64,000 nucleotides of DNA, taken from positions 1,612,001 through 1,676,000 of the forward strand of contig CAUWAG010000006.1 of the NCBI GenBank assembly GCA_963556695.1. Direction: 5' to 3'. The notes beneath the pieces were generated by a model, which worked only from the letters and a program-made list of their open reading frames with translations, searched no databases and was not told the origin of the DNA. The DNA comes from Anthostomella pinea (taxonomy: Eukaryota; Ascomycota; Sordariomycetes; Xylariales; Xylariaceae). This document shows positions 23,808 to 34,466 of the stretch, piece by piece; position 1 is the stretch's first letter, and each line of letters opens with the position of its first letter. Made by a program: the position numbers and the translations under genes.

Positions 23808-25510
23808 ATGGAGAGCCCCTTGGTTCAGGAGACGAAGCGCATCGTCGCCCAGTTCGACTACACGGGCACTGATGTCAACAATGGCGTCAAGGAGTTTCTG
23901 CGACAGATGAGTACGACTCCGATGTAGTACCAGCCAATCACGAGCTCCGACTGACAACTCTCCAGACGAGGGGTTGCAGAAGGATGGCACAAGTATGAGC
24001 CAGATCCCGACGTACGTCACTGGTGTTCCAAACGGCACCGAAAAGGTACTACTTCCCTCGACAAGTCTCTCACTATACCTAGCGACTGACAAATACTTAG
24101 GGGCTGTACTTGGCTGTTGATCTTGGAGGCACAAACTTCCGTGTCTGCTCCATACACCTCAATGGCGACACCACTTTCAACCTTACCTACAGCAAAGTTG
24201 CGATTCCCAAGGAGTTGATGGTTGCCAAAACAGCACAGGAGCTCTTTGCCTTCTTGGCAAAGCAGATCGAACAGTTTCTCAAAACCCACCACGAAGACCA
24301 CTTCGAAGCCCATATCCGACGGCGGAACACCATAAGCACTCCCGATGGCTTCCGAGACGAGCATATCTTCCGACTCGGTTTCACATTCAGCTTTCCTGTT
24401 CAGCAGTTCGGCATCAACAAGGGCACCCTGATAAGATGGACGAAGGGCTTCGATATTCCTGATGCGGTTGGAAAAGACGTGTGTGCCTTGCTGCAGCAAG
24501 AGATCGACTTGCTTCACCTTCCTGTCAAGGTTGCGGCTCTGGTCAACGACACGGTCGGTACTCTGATGGCTCGCTCATATACCTCGCCGGGCAAGACTTC
24601 AACCCTTCTGGGAGCCATATTCGGGACGGGTACCAACGGTGCCTACGTCGAAAAGGTGGTAAACATACAAAAGTCTGTGGATGGCGAGTACGACAAGTCG
24701 ACTGGTGATATGGTTATCAACACCGAGTGGGGTTCCTTCGATAACCAACTGAACGTGCTGCCTAACACCTCGTACGACATAGAGCTGGACAAGAAGAGCG
24801 TCAACCCCGGCATTCAGATGTTTGAGAAGCGGGTATCTGGCATGTTCCTGGGCGAGATCGTTCGTCTGGTCCTTGTCGATATGGTGAAGAACCCCAATAT
24901 CGCTCTTTTCAAGGATGACAACTCGAGCACGAATGACTGGAGATCCACGACAAATATCGGTTCCGGCTCGAGCCTACATAAGCAGTGGGGTCTCGACAGC
25001 TCTCTGATGTCGATCGCCGTGGCCGACAACACACCGGAGCACTCGACTCTCCGCATGCAACTTGAGAAGGAGCTCCAGGTAGACTCGGCCTCGTTTGAGG
25101 ACACGCAGGCATTCAAGGAGATATCCTATGCCGTTGGCCGTCGTGCTGCCAGACTCGCTGCTGTAGCACTCGGTGCTACTGTTTTACAAAGCGGCAAGCT
25201 CAGCGAGGCTTCGGACGAGCCAATTGACATCGGCGTGGACGGTAGCCTTGTGGAGCACTACCCTTTCTTCAGGGACATGATCTACGAGGCCCTTGCTGCA
25301 ATTGATGGCATCGGACCTGCTGGAGCGCAGAGGATCCGTATTGGCATCGCCAAAGACGGCAGCGGTGTAGGCGCAGCCCTCATCGCGCTGGTTGCCGCAG
25401 GCATGGAGAAGAAGGGCCCAGTAGACTACCTCAACGCTGTGAGGAACAATGCTGCCCAGAAGCTCGCGGGTGTCTTGCCGACGGTTGGAGAGACGACGAC
25501 GCTGTCATAG
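23808..25510 (+). CDS. Hexokinase-family protein (HxkC/XprF-like atypical hexokinase)
   Basis: Exons 23808-23910, 23966-24045 and 24101-25510 give 530 residues from ATG 23808; the introns are 55 nt each. Hexokinase landmarks, in order: GLYLAVDLGGTNFRVC (residues ~62-77, ATP phosphate loop), LGFTFSFPVQQ (~155) with Val where classical enzymes have Cys, RWTKGFDIPD, VNDTVGTLMA containing the catalytic-base Asp (~209), IFGTGTNGAYVEK, and INTEWGSFDN with the sugar-binding Glu. The C-terminal half has GSGVGAALIALVA, the adenosine loop. The canonical residues seem present, so catalysis cannot be excluded. However, the overall wording and the extra hydrophobic N-terminus resemble the HxkC/XprF group of fungal hexokinase-like regulators, of which HxkC is reported as mitochondrion-associated. 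The true start may lie upstream (see the preceding frame). Confidence 0.85.
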
Positions 25511-26357
25511 GCGAATCATGACTGATGTGTTTGTTTGAGAAAACAGCATGTAATGGAAGACTTACCTAATGCATTACGCTTCTGGGAACACTGGTTGACT
25601 GGTGAACTGGTGGATGACGGACGAAACGGCCGGGTCCATGGGTGCGATACGTGATGTGTGGCACATTACATACATGAATTATAAATGAGGAATGTATCAA
25701 ATCTCAATAAACTCCATGTTTGTCTTACCCCCTCTCTCGGTCTATTCCTTCTCCAAAAGGATGCCAATTTTGAAGTGACTCGGAAACCCCCTTTTCAGCT
25801 CTTCCCACCGGATCCCCTTTTTTGTTTTGCTGCGCCACGTCCCATGTGATGATACCCGTCTAAACATCTAATAGTCAATTCATACACATTCGCAGTCCAA
25901 CGGGCCCGCCGTCCCTCATTGCCTCGTTCTCTCGTTCCCCGGTTGTAACGACGTGCCAGATAGGAGTCCCACCCCCCAGTGCTCCTCGCTCAATGCAATG
26001 CAATGCAATGCAATAGATTGAATGGTCTGGTACTCAATGCTGCCGTGATGTATCAGCTAGTGTTCGCATTGGACCTAGTCAGTCTAGTCTGCCCTTTTTT
26101 CCTCTCTCTTGTTCTTGCGAGTAAGAATAAGAAGGAGAGTGAGAAGTAGGAGCGAGTAGGAGTTGGTGCCGAGCGAGGAAAGGGTTTGCGTTTCCACCGG
26201 CACCCCACCCCTTTTTTCAACTCCCTACGGTCGACCGCCTATAGCCTATACACCTCACCCGTGATGCATTACCCAGACATCCAACATTCATGCGCGGGTG
26301 CGGACAGGCGCTGCTCCATCATTCATCTTCCCCATTCTCTCTCTTTAATCATTCACT
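25511..26357. other. Convergent intergenic region with a CAATG pentamer repeat
   Basis: It lies between the 3' ends of the hexokinase-like gene (plus) and the acetyltransferase gene (minus). It holds a short CAATG tandem repeat at about 25991-26014 and purine-rich tracts near 26110-26160. No gene seen. Confidence 0.5.
25991..26014. repeat. CAATG pentanucleotide tandem repeat
   Basis: Between four and five perfect CAATG units occur in tandem. The same pentamer repeats again near 50959-50979. Confidence 0.8.
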
Positions 26358-27635
26358 TCACTTCCCAAACGCAGCAGCAGGATACGCCCGGTCCCTCTTC
26401 TTCCGCACAGCAGAGCTGCTCCGCGAGCTGGCGCCGGAGCTGACGCCGCTCGGCGGCACGCTCAAAGTGTTGCTGTTGCTGTTGATGCGCTGCGGCGTGT
26501 GCATCTCGGCCGGCAGGTCGTTCCACTCCGTCTCGGGCCGCGTGTTCTGGTACGACATGCCCGTGCCGGCGCCCGGGGCCTGCGTTGGGGATATTAGGGG
26601 GCGGGTGCTTGGGGATTTGGAGGAGGGCTGGGGTGGGGAGAGTGTGGATGCTGTCGTCGCGGGAGCGGGCGGTGTGGGTGCGGAGGTGGTTGCGTTCGAA
26701 CTGCGCGAGTTCAGGGGTAGGTTCGCAGCCGCGGCCGTGACGCTGCCTGGGATTGCTGGGCTATTCCTAGTCCTCGTCAAGGCATCGTTCTCCAGCTGCC
26801 TACCAACAGCATCGAATCCAAGCACACTACTACTACCACTCGGCGGGCCCCCACCCCCGGCGATTTCCCGCCGCACGATCCACGCGCTGTCCGGGCGCAG
26901 CTTGTAGTAGTACCCTTTCACTTCCTCGGTACACACGAACCCGCGCGCCAGGTACCAGCGCAGGCCCTCGGCGTTCTCGGTCCAGACATGCGCGTACACG
27001 GTCTCGCAGGCGAATTGGGGGCTTTGCGACGCGGTATGTGTGACTTCGTCGAGGAGGGCGGCTGCTAGGCCGAGAGACCGGTAGGGGGAGAGGAGGACTA
27101 GGGATTGGATGTAGAGCGCGTTCGTCTTCGTCTTCGTCGGGAAGGGCGAGGGCTCCGGCCGGCAGACTAGACCGCCGATCACCTTGGCTGGTGTGTTTGT
27201 GTTGTTATCGTTGGGTTCGTCCCTCCAGAGCAGCACGCGGCTGAAGGCGCCGGACGACAGCGGGTCCGAGAGCCGCGCGTAGAACGAGTCTGGGTAGTTG
27301 ACGGGCAGGATTAGGGAGGTCACGCGCCGCAGGGCGGGGACGTGCTCGGGCAGGACGGGCGATATACTGGCTTGGGGGTGTAGGGATGGCGGTCTGGATG
27401 AGGCGGCCGGTGGTGATGCTGGGGGAGCTGCTTGGGGAGCTGTTTGGGGACTTATTCCGTATGACGTCGATTGTGGAGGTGGCGAAGCAGCAACAGCAGG
27501 TGAGGCCGTCGGTGTCGAGGTTGACATTGTCGTCGATGTGGACGGAGGGGGAGCGTAGGCGGGCTGCTGGTGTTTGGGGCGGAAGAAGTTCCGTATCGAG
27601 GACTGCCCATTGGCGTTGGACGAGGGCAAGGACAT
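26358..27635 (-). CDS. GNAT N-acetyltransferase, Naa50/San-like, with PIP-box-like N-terminus
   Basis: Single uninterrupted frame of 425 residues from ATG 27635. Residues 11-18 read QSSIRNFF, followed by RPK, which fits the PCNA-interacting PIP-box consensus Q-x-x-hydrophobic-x-x-F-F. A Ser/Pro/Ala-rich linker runs to ~residue 95. The acetyltransferase core (~95-250) has the strand LPVNYPDSFYARL, the acetyl-CoA motif SPYRSLGLAAALLDEV (R-x-x-G-x-A) and AENAEGLRWYLARGFV-like GNAT motif B (seen as TENAEGLRWYLARGF) ending GYYYKLRP. PVNYPDSFY and YYKLRP are typical of Naa50/San enzymes, which acetylate Met-starting N-termini and have a role in sister-chromatid cohesion in animals. The last ~175 residues are low complexity. 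There is no C2H2 finger, so it is not Eco1. Confidence 0.82.
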   Translation of the reverse strand: MSLPSSNANGQSSIRNFFRPKHQQPAYAPPPSTSTTMSTSTPTASPAVAASPPPQSTSYGISPQTAPQAAPPASPPAASSRPPSLHPQASISPVLPEHVPALRRVTSLILPVNYPDSFYARLSDPLSSGAFSRVLLWRDEPNDNNTNTPAKVIGGLVCRPEPSPFPTKTKTNALYIQSLVLLSPYRSLGLAAALLDEVTHTASQSPQFACETVYAHVWTENAEGLRWYLARGFVCTEEVKGYYYKLRPDSAWIVRREIAGGGGPPSGSSSVLGFDAVGRQLENDALTRTRNSPAIPGSVTAAAANLPLNSRSSNATTSAPTPPAPATTASTLSPPQPSSKSPSTRPLISPTQAPGAGTGMSYQNTRPETEWNDLPAEMHTPQRINSNSNTLSVPPSGVSSGASSRSSSAVRKKRDRAYPAAAFGK

Positions 27636-28139
27636 GGTTGGGACTGGACGGTAGAGGTAGAGGCTACACTGGGAGACGAATGAGCTGAAGGAGAACGAGA
27701 AAGTCTGTCACTGAAGACGAACCTGAAGGGAGTGGTAGATGTAGACACGCATAGGTAGCTATCCCGGACTACGGTTGTACTAGTAAAGGCCAGACCGCGT
27801 TAAGTGGTGGGCCTGGCGCGTTTTCTGGCCTCCCGTCGGTCCCACCCGGCGACGGGAGCAGGGATCGGGCATCGTGCCACCTCGCATTCAGGTACGCCCA
27901 GCAACATTCCTGATTTCATGTGTTTTGGACTGTTCGAATCAAGAGTGTTCCCGCTATAGTGTGAGAGTTAAGGTCCAAATGTACACAAGGCGAAAAAACT
28001 GCAGCTTTGATCATTCCTTGCAATGGCAAGCGTGTAAGGGTGCCCTCGATACATTCGTATGGCTTCATGTGTACCTTGTGGTAGAGTAATAACTCTTTGC
28101 TGCTATTGAAACGACACCGCGAAACATATGATACTACTA
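27636..28139. other. Divergent promoter-side spacer left of the transposon
   Basis: It holds the presumed 5' region of the minus-strand acetyltransferase gene. A plus frame (27874-28089) overlaps a minus frame and shows no motif. The transposon insertion starts at 28140, after the target TA. Confidence 0.5.
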
Positions 28140-28244
28140 CCCGTGCCACGCCCCACTTTATTCAGGATTCGCCCGGGCTCACCAGCTAAAGCTGGTGCTG
28201 GACACCAAAACACCCAGATCACCAAAACACCCAGTTTTTCGACC
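28140..28244. repeat. Left terminal inverted repeat of the Fot1-type element, with internal 17-bp duplication
   Basis: Begins CCCGTGCCACGCCCC and ends GTTTTTCGACC. The 17-base unit occurs at 28203-28219 and again from 28220. Confidence 0.88.
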
Positions 28245-28301
28245 ATTCCCTCTAGATCACACTTTTCTTCAGCAGCTTCAAAGCATATTCAATTCGGTAA
28301 A

Positions 28302-29969
28302 ATGCAAGCACGCTTGCAGGAAGCTGTCCAGCATATTGGAACCCATTCCAGTTCGAAAGTCGCCACGGTAGCCCATGAATTTGGCGTATCTCGCGATCGC
28401 CTTCGACACTGTCTCAAGGGCCGTCCAGCAAGAAAAGGCCAACCAGCAGCAAACACGAAGCTAACACCTGCTGAAGAGGTTGCAATATGTCGTTATATTG
28501 ATCGTCTTGATCGTATTAATCTTGCTGTACGCGCTGAGTTTATTACCGACGCTGCAAATCACATTCTGAGCGAGCGAGCGCCTTCAGCTATACGGAACAG
28601 CCCACCTACTGTTAGCCAAAAATGGACCAGTTGCTTTATTAAGCGCTATAGATACCACCAGCGGCTTCAGAAGCAGCTTCATGCGGACCGGGAGGCATCA
28701 GAAGACGTCAAGCGAGTTGCTCAGTACTTCCAGAAGCTCAAGGAGCCATGCAAAGCAGAGGGTATCCCTCCCGAAGATATCTGGAACATGGACGAGACTG
28801 GCTTTCGCATAGGTGTTGGAAAGAACCAGCTTATCGTCACCAAATGAAAGAGAGCCCATTATTTCAGCACCCCTGAAAATAGGGAATCTGTTACTGCTAT
28901 CGAAGCCATCTTTGCGGGTGGAGAATACATACCAGCCTTTTTGATTCTGGCAGGCCAGTACCATATGGCCCAATGGTATCAACAACCTGAACTACATGGA
29001 GATACAGCTATTATCCCTTCTTCTAGCGGCTATTCAAACGATCAAATCAGCTTGGAATGGCTAAAGCATTTTGAAAAATACACAGTGATAAAGGCCATTG
29101 GGACAAAACAGCTCCTTATTCTAGATGGCCATGGTTCACACTATACAATTGAATTTATTCAATATTGCGAAGACCACGGCATCATCCCTTTTGGCATGCC
29201 TCCAAACCTGACGCACTTGCTGTAGCCGCTAGACGTGGTAGTCTTCCAGCCACTGAAGCATTATCACGCAAAGGTACTGGACTTAATGGTCCGTCATGGC
29301 CTGATAAACATCACGAAGCTTGAGTTTCTTAGCTGTATTCAGCAGGTCCGCCAGCAAGCATTCAAGTCTAGTACGATTCTCTCTGCCTTCCAGAAGACTG
29401 GTATCTGGCCATATAACCCGCTGCCGGTGCTTCAAAGCCTAGAAGAACGGCAGCCAAAAAGGACACCTATTCCCCCTACCTTGGCAGGTTCCTCGCCATT
29501 TAGCACGCCAATGACCTTGCACCAGATCAACAAGGTGGCTGATAAGCTAGACACAGCGCTGAAAAGCGACGAAAGTCTTGATCCTGAGTTTGCTGCTAAT
29601 ATTAACCGCTTTATCAAAGGGTCTCTAATAAGTGCCACAGAACTAGTCCAGACTAAAAGAGACCTGGGGAGGACTAAATATGCTGAGTGTGTTCAAAAAT
29701 AACGCCGGGCTACCAAGAATACTTTATTGAAGTCAGGAGGGGTGTTGACAGTAGCTGATGGCCGGCGGATGGTCCAGCAGAAGGAAGAAGACCAGATAGT
29801 CAAGGCGAGGAAGATGGTTGAAGCAGCAGATCTAAGGGCTCGCAATACTGCGAAACGCTGTTTTTCCGAAGCAGCAAAAGAGTCACGCAAACAGAGGCTT
29901 TCTGGGAGACTGGCACCGGCGGAAATCTACGAATCTGGCCACAGTTGCAGGTGGTTGAGGCGTTTCTAG
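28302..29969 (+). pseudogene. Fot1/pogo-family transposase with three in-frame stops
   Basis: One reading frame runs from ATG 28302 to 29969, interrupted by TGA at 28845-28847, TAG at 29223-29225 and TAA at 29700-29702. The N-terminal part has two helix-turn-helix modules of the psq/CENP-B type (KVATVAHEFGVSRDRLRHCL; then the LTPAEEVAICRYIDRL region and an SQKWTSCFIKRY segment). The DDE core has WNMDETGFRIGVGK (first Asp), LLILDGHGSHYTIEFIQYC (second Asp) and PPNLTHLL-stop-PLDVVVFQPLKHYH (third catalytic Asp just after the second stop). Downstream are FQKTGIWPYNP and a Lys/Arg-rich tail. All three stops are explained by single C-to-T changes (Arg or Gln codons), as RIP or deamination would produce. 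The frame length otherwise matches an intact transposase of ~555 residues. It cannot be autonomous as it stands. Confidence 0.9.
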
Positions 29970-29976
29970 TTAGATA

Positions 29977-30064
29977 GGTCGAAAAACTGGGTGTTTTGGT
30001 GTCCAGCACCAGCTTTAGCTGGTGAGCCCGGGCGAATCCTGAATAAAGTGGGGCGTAGCACGGG
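29977..30064. repeat. Right terminal inverted repeat of the Fot1-type element
   Basis: 88 bases, inverse of the left repeat minus its 17-base duplication. Reads GGTCGAAAAACTGGG inward and ends TAGCACGGG at the border. Confidence 0.9.
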
Positions 30065-30675
30065 TATCTGTTTCTTGAACACGTGCAGTCGAATTCAATG
30101 GATCAATATGTTATGTAACTCTGGCTTACATGTACACTATTGCAACTCGCCCTGTCTTGTACCCTGCTCTGTAGCTTCACTTATCCTCCTATGCACAGCG
30201 TTCATTCCGGTTTCAATGTTCTTATGCAACATCAGCCCAATCATAAGTCTTCACTATAACAATTGTGCAAAATCCCCGGCGCATTCAACACCGAGGAATG
30301 GTTGTACCTTCCTTAACTGCAAACTGCCACTTCCAAGTGTTGGTTGCACTGGAGTTTACGGTGGGGTCGGAGTTTAAAATTAGAACACCCTGAGGAACCA
30401 GCGGAAATTCGCAAAGTCCCTGACACCTTCCAACATTGAATTGATTGGCTGTGGGTACCCTCCTGGAAACTTACGCATACGGTCTACAGAGCCACTCCCT
30501 TGGAATTCTTTCATCATCCCTTCTCACACACCTGCACACCACCTTGCATCGCGCATCAGCCAGCTGAGTGTGGAGAATAGGAGGCTGTTGACAGCGCAAT
30601 CCCGCAAACGCTGGGTCTCGTCCTTAAGGTATTCACAGCGGACAGCGGGCGGACAGCCGACATCTCCTGCGCAGC
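30065..30675. other. Promoter-side spacer right of the transposon
   Basis: It holds the upstream region of the Sgf11-type gene. No gene, repeat or RNA is recognised. Confidence 0.5.
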
Positions 30676-32065
30676 ATGGCGTCGTCGTCGAACTCCGGCA
30701 AGGCAGGGGTCATCAAAGCTTCTGACGATGCCGGCAGTATGGACAAGCTCGTAAGTTGGCAGCCGTGTATCACCCTCGCGACCGGCTCTGCGGCAGTGAG
30801 AGCTCTCACGACCACAACCACAACCGGTCGGCAGGGCAGCAGTGATCATGATCATGGCGGATGCTGACACCAGGGCGCTGTAGGCACATGCTGTGCTCGA
30901 CGATCTACTCTACAACATCATGCACGACTTATTAATCAAGGTCCACCGGGACGAGAAGGTCGCCCGCGCTGCGACCGCCGCCATCCGTGTCGAGAAGCTG
31001 GCTTCCGATGCGTCAGACTCTTCCACCCCCGACGCCCGCCCCGATGTCAAGGTCGAGACCGACGCCGCCACCTACGACGAGGGAAAGGTGCTGCTGAAGG
31101 GGAACCCGCTCGTCACGACCAAGGACATCGTCTGCCCGAGATGTCATCTGCCCCGCCTACTCTATCCCACAGACGGCAAAGGCGCGCGGAAACCCGATCC
31201 GAGTGTCATCTATTGCAAGAAACATCCGTACATTGACAAGCCCGGCTACGACATCTACGGACAGACATGGGTGGCACAGGGACCCGGTAGAGGCAAGAAG
31301 AAGAAGGACATGGAAAAGAAGCTCGAGGCTCAGTCAGATTCGCCGGGTAAGACGCCGACGCCTGACGGAGGAGTCCCTAGTGGAGGTGCCTCTTCGCGAC
31401 CACCGAATATGCTTCCATTCCCGTCAGCCACCTGCAGCAAATGCAAACGGTGCATTCTTGTCACACGTTTGAACAATCACATGGGCTCATGCATCGGCAA
31501 CAGCGGTCGCAATGCCAGCCGCGCAGCCGCACAGAAGATTAGCAATGGCAACGGCAACGGCAACGGCAACGGCAATGGGAACGGGAACGCCGACGGAACT
31601 CCACCTTCTAGTCAAAGGGGAACTCCCGCGGCCGGTTCAAGAGCGGGCAGTCCCAAGAAGAGAGATGGTGATGAGATGGACGAGGATGATGACACTGACA
31701 ACGACGCCCCCAAGAAGAAGAAGCTGAAGCCCACAGCTGCGAACGTGACTAAGAAACTGGTCAAGCAGAAGGGCAGCGCAGGCACAAAGAAGGAGAAGGT
31801 CAAGACAGGCTCTTCGCTGATTGTCGAACACAAGCTTGATGATGACGCGGAAGGCTCAACGGTCGAGGTCGCCCCCAAGAAGAAGGTCTCGAAGATCCCC
31901 AGCCCGGCTAAGAAGCTGAAGCTGGGGGTTTCGAAGCCGCTCATATCGTCGCCCATGTCTAAGAACAACGGGAAGACCACAGCAGCCGGTGGTGGCAGCA
32001 ATGCAGGAGGAGACGATGGCGAGTCTGAGAGCTCCGGAACGTTATCCTCGCCGCCTATTGCATGA
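30676..32065 (+). CDS. SAGA-associated Sgf11-type zinc-finger protein
   Basis: Exons 30676-30750 and 30884-32065 (GTAAGT donor, GTAG acceptor, 133-nt intron) give 418 residues. The N-terminus after the intron, AHAVLDDLLYNIMHDLLIKVHRDEK, is an amphipathic helix like the Sgf11 segment that packs against the deubiquitinase module. A first Cys pair region reads CPRCHLPRLLYPTDGKG...YCKKHP. The Sgf11-type finger is CSKCKRCILVTRLNNHMGSCIG, in two overlapping parts: C-x2-C, then a histidine, then C (~residues 255-277). It is followed by GRNASRAAAQKISNGNG. An Asn-Gly repeat and a long Lys/Asp/Ser-rich tail follow. The role inferred from the family is anchoring Ubp8-type histone H2B deubiquitination in SAGA. 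The assignment as Sgf11 rests on finger spacing; Sgf73 is less likely. Confidence 0.78.
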
Positions 32066-32656
32066 TATCATAACCACCGCGATGCGTAGTCGACCTACAT
32101 CAGGACTCGACTCACTCATACATACCTGCCCATGGTCCGGGCACCACGGCTCGGTTAGCTGAGCTTTGGATGCGCGTTCGTCCATCTACGTCACATGCCT
32201 CATCATACTTTACCACTGCCCATCTATCTTTCCACCATCTGTATAATGTCAACGACTTTGCATTGACTGGGGTTCCGGGGCTTCATGCCAAATACAGGGT
32301 TGGGCATCACTTCTGCATCACAGGGAAAAGCGGCGTTCGTGGCAAAAGGGGTACTTGTATCTTTAAGGGACAACTCATGCACATAGGTAGCAAACGCCTT
32401 CCAAGGCCGTTCTTTTCGTGAAACCCAAATCTTACATGTAGCACTCGCGACGTGACATGTATCGTCTCTACTGTGGTATCTCTAGCGGCAGGTTCTTGAC
32501 TCTCGATCAAGCCTCTTTCCAAAACGCCATAACGCCAGCTTATGCAATGCAGATATGCCGCCCATACCATAACGGCCGGTTCTCCCACTCGACGTTTGTC
32601 TCGCCAAAGAAACAAACGCAGCACACATGTGCCCTACTTGCTCATGTCTCCATCCC
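32066..32656. other. Convergent intergenic region; nothing recognised
   Basis: 3' ends of the Sgf11-type gene (plus) and the cyclophilin gene (minus) face each other here. Short frames only. Confidence 0.5.
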
Positions 32657-33373
32657 TCAAGCCTCCCCGCCGCCACCCTCCCCCTCCCCCTCCTCCAGCA
32701 CCCGCGCCCGGATAATCTCGACCTTCTCCACAGGCCTATCCTCCGCGCCCGTCCTCACCAGCCCCATCCGTCTCACAACACCCATACCGCTCCGGACCCG
32801 TCCAAAGATCGTATGCTTCCCATCCAACCACGGGGTAGGAGCGAGCGTGATGAAGAACTGCGACCCGTTGGTGTTAGGCCCGGCATTGGCCATGCTCAGC
32901 ACCCCCGCGCCGGTATGTCGGAGTTCGGGGGAGATCTCGTCGGCGAAGTGCCCCGTCGTGGAGGTGTTGTAGATGGAGGTGCCGCCGCGACCGGTCCCGG
33001 TCGGGTCACCCGTTTGGATCATGAAGTTCGGGATTATTCGGTGGATTGGGTTGTGGTTGTAGTACCCCCGAGCGGAGAGGGTGAGGAAGTTTTTGCAGGT
33101 ACTACATATACGTTAACATCCTATCTTCAAACCCGTACGGCCATTTTCTAGATGAAGAAGAAAAGGGAACAACAAAGCTTGTTCCCGAATACAAGGCCCA
33201 GGGTCTTGGGATGGGATGTTTCTATACGTACAGTGGGGCGTGGTTGGTGTAGAGTTCTAAGGTTATGGTGCCCTGGAAGGGGGTGTTAGTCGGCCGGTTT
33301 GCGGGTTGAGGGAGGGAGTGGTGGAGGGGAAGGCGCGTACCATTGTGGTTTCGAGGGCGACGTTGGTCGCCAT
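32657..33373 (-). CDS. Peptidyl-prolyl cis-trans isomerase, PPIL1-like cyclophilin
   Basis: Exons 33373-33341, 33272-33232 and 33101-32657 give 172 residues. The introns (68 and 130 nt) are GT-AG and frame-perfect: [23 protein letters not shown]. Active-site landmarks are all present: [14 protein letters not shown] (catalytic Arg, Phe, Gln), [16 protein letters not shown] and [13 protein letters not shown] (Trp, His). There is no targeting peptide, so a cytosolic or nuclear location is likely. The length and the [11 protein letters not shown] loop fit the PPIL1/Cyp-like-1 group, which is spliceosome-associated in animals. The final ~15 residues are a Glu/Gly-rich tail. Very short first exons are common for this gene in fungi. 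Confidence 0.9.
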
Positions 33374-34466
33374 TTTGGAGTCTTAGGTTGGGGAGCTTGA
33401 TCTGGTGTTGGTTATGGAGCTGTCGCGAGGCCAAGTGCGTGCATATGTGAGTGGGTAGCTTAGGTAGCTGTTTGTCCTTCGAGGTGTTTATCTGGTGTTG
33501 ATGCTTGGAGCTTGAGCTTCTAGGGCGCAAAGAAAATACCACATGCAAGCTCTGGAGGGTTGGAGGGGCAATGCGCTTATGCGAGGGCTGGTGTGGCTTG
33601 TAGATATGGATTTCATAGAGCGTGTGCTGCCCCTGTGGTGTATCTTCCATAAAGGTTGTTCATAGTCCTCTATTGCTGAGAATTGATCATATCATATGTG
33701 AAGCTAGCTTGAGTTCAAATATTTCATTCCTTTGGGGGACTGCCAGTCGATGAATGAGGTGTGGTGCTTGCGCCAAAGCGGCATCGCATTTCGTTCATAC
33801 ACGACACTTGCACCGCCACAGGTAGAAGCCACATATCTCATCAAGGTGTCTTCAATGTTGTCCAGATGTCAAATCAACCTGATCTCTTCCCTCACCAATG
33901 CCTTTATGAGGCAACGTCCCTAAGGTTCATTATACTTTTCTGCCCAGATTGAAGAGCTATATACCTAGTTATTCTCCGTTGCATTCTTTCGTACCTCAAA
34001 TCTGAGGTGCTATTTCGCTCGCGTCTTTCTCGGGCTTCAGCCCATCTACTCATCCTCCCTTGTCGACCACACTCGAGAGCAACCTCACTGCCACCATCTC
34101 GCTACTGAACACTGGAAAACTCGATACCGCCACCACAAACGCTTGCCTTCTATCAGCAGCATAACAAACTGCATCAATCGTCGAATCTGTCATACGCAAC
34201 CCTACCTAGCGTCTGTTGGGTTTTCTACGGTTTTCTTGAGTTTCGAATGCGAACCATTCGATGCCGCCACGAATCCACCGAATTACCTAATTATAGGAGA
34301 GACAGCAGCTAGAACCCTATTCACATTGACTCATCGCCAGTCGAGGAATCCACTGGATATATAAACACACGCGGCCCCCCGCCTTCCATTCCCCCTTCAC
34401 CGGGAAAACCGCCTAGCAGGACAACGTACTGTTGGCCCTTCCATGACTCTAGAATTCCGGAGCAAC
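33374..34466. other. Divergent promoter region between the cyclophilin and signal peptide peptidase genes
   Basis: No coding frame is supported. The 300 bases before 34467 are CA/CT-rich, like a fungal promoter and leader; an in-frame ATG at 34443 lies just upstream of the preferred start. Confidence 0.5.

Larger units (their letters stand above)
28140..30064 (+). mobile_element. Fot1/pogo-type DNA transposon, full length (1,925 bp)
   Basis: Inverted terminal repeats run 28140-28244 (left) and 29977-30064 (right) and are nearly identical. The left copy is exactly 17 bases longer because CACCAAAACACCCAG is tandemly duplicated inside it. A TA dinucleotide flanks each end (28138-28139 and 30065-30066), the target duplication of Tc1/mariner-superfamily elements. 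Between the repeats lies one transposase frame broken by three stops. It sits between two divergently transcribed genes, the acetyltransferase and the Sgf11-type gene. Confidence 0.92.

Noticed and set aside
26358..27635. Eco1/Ctf7 cohesin acetyltransferase
   Set aside because: The PIP-like motif is shared, but there is no C2H2 zinc finger and the core reads like Naa50/San.
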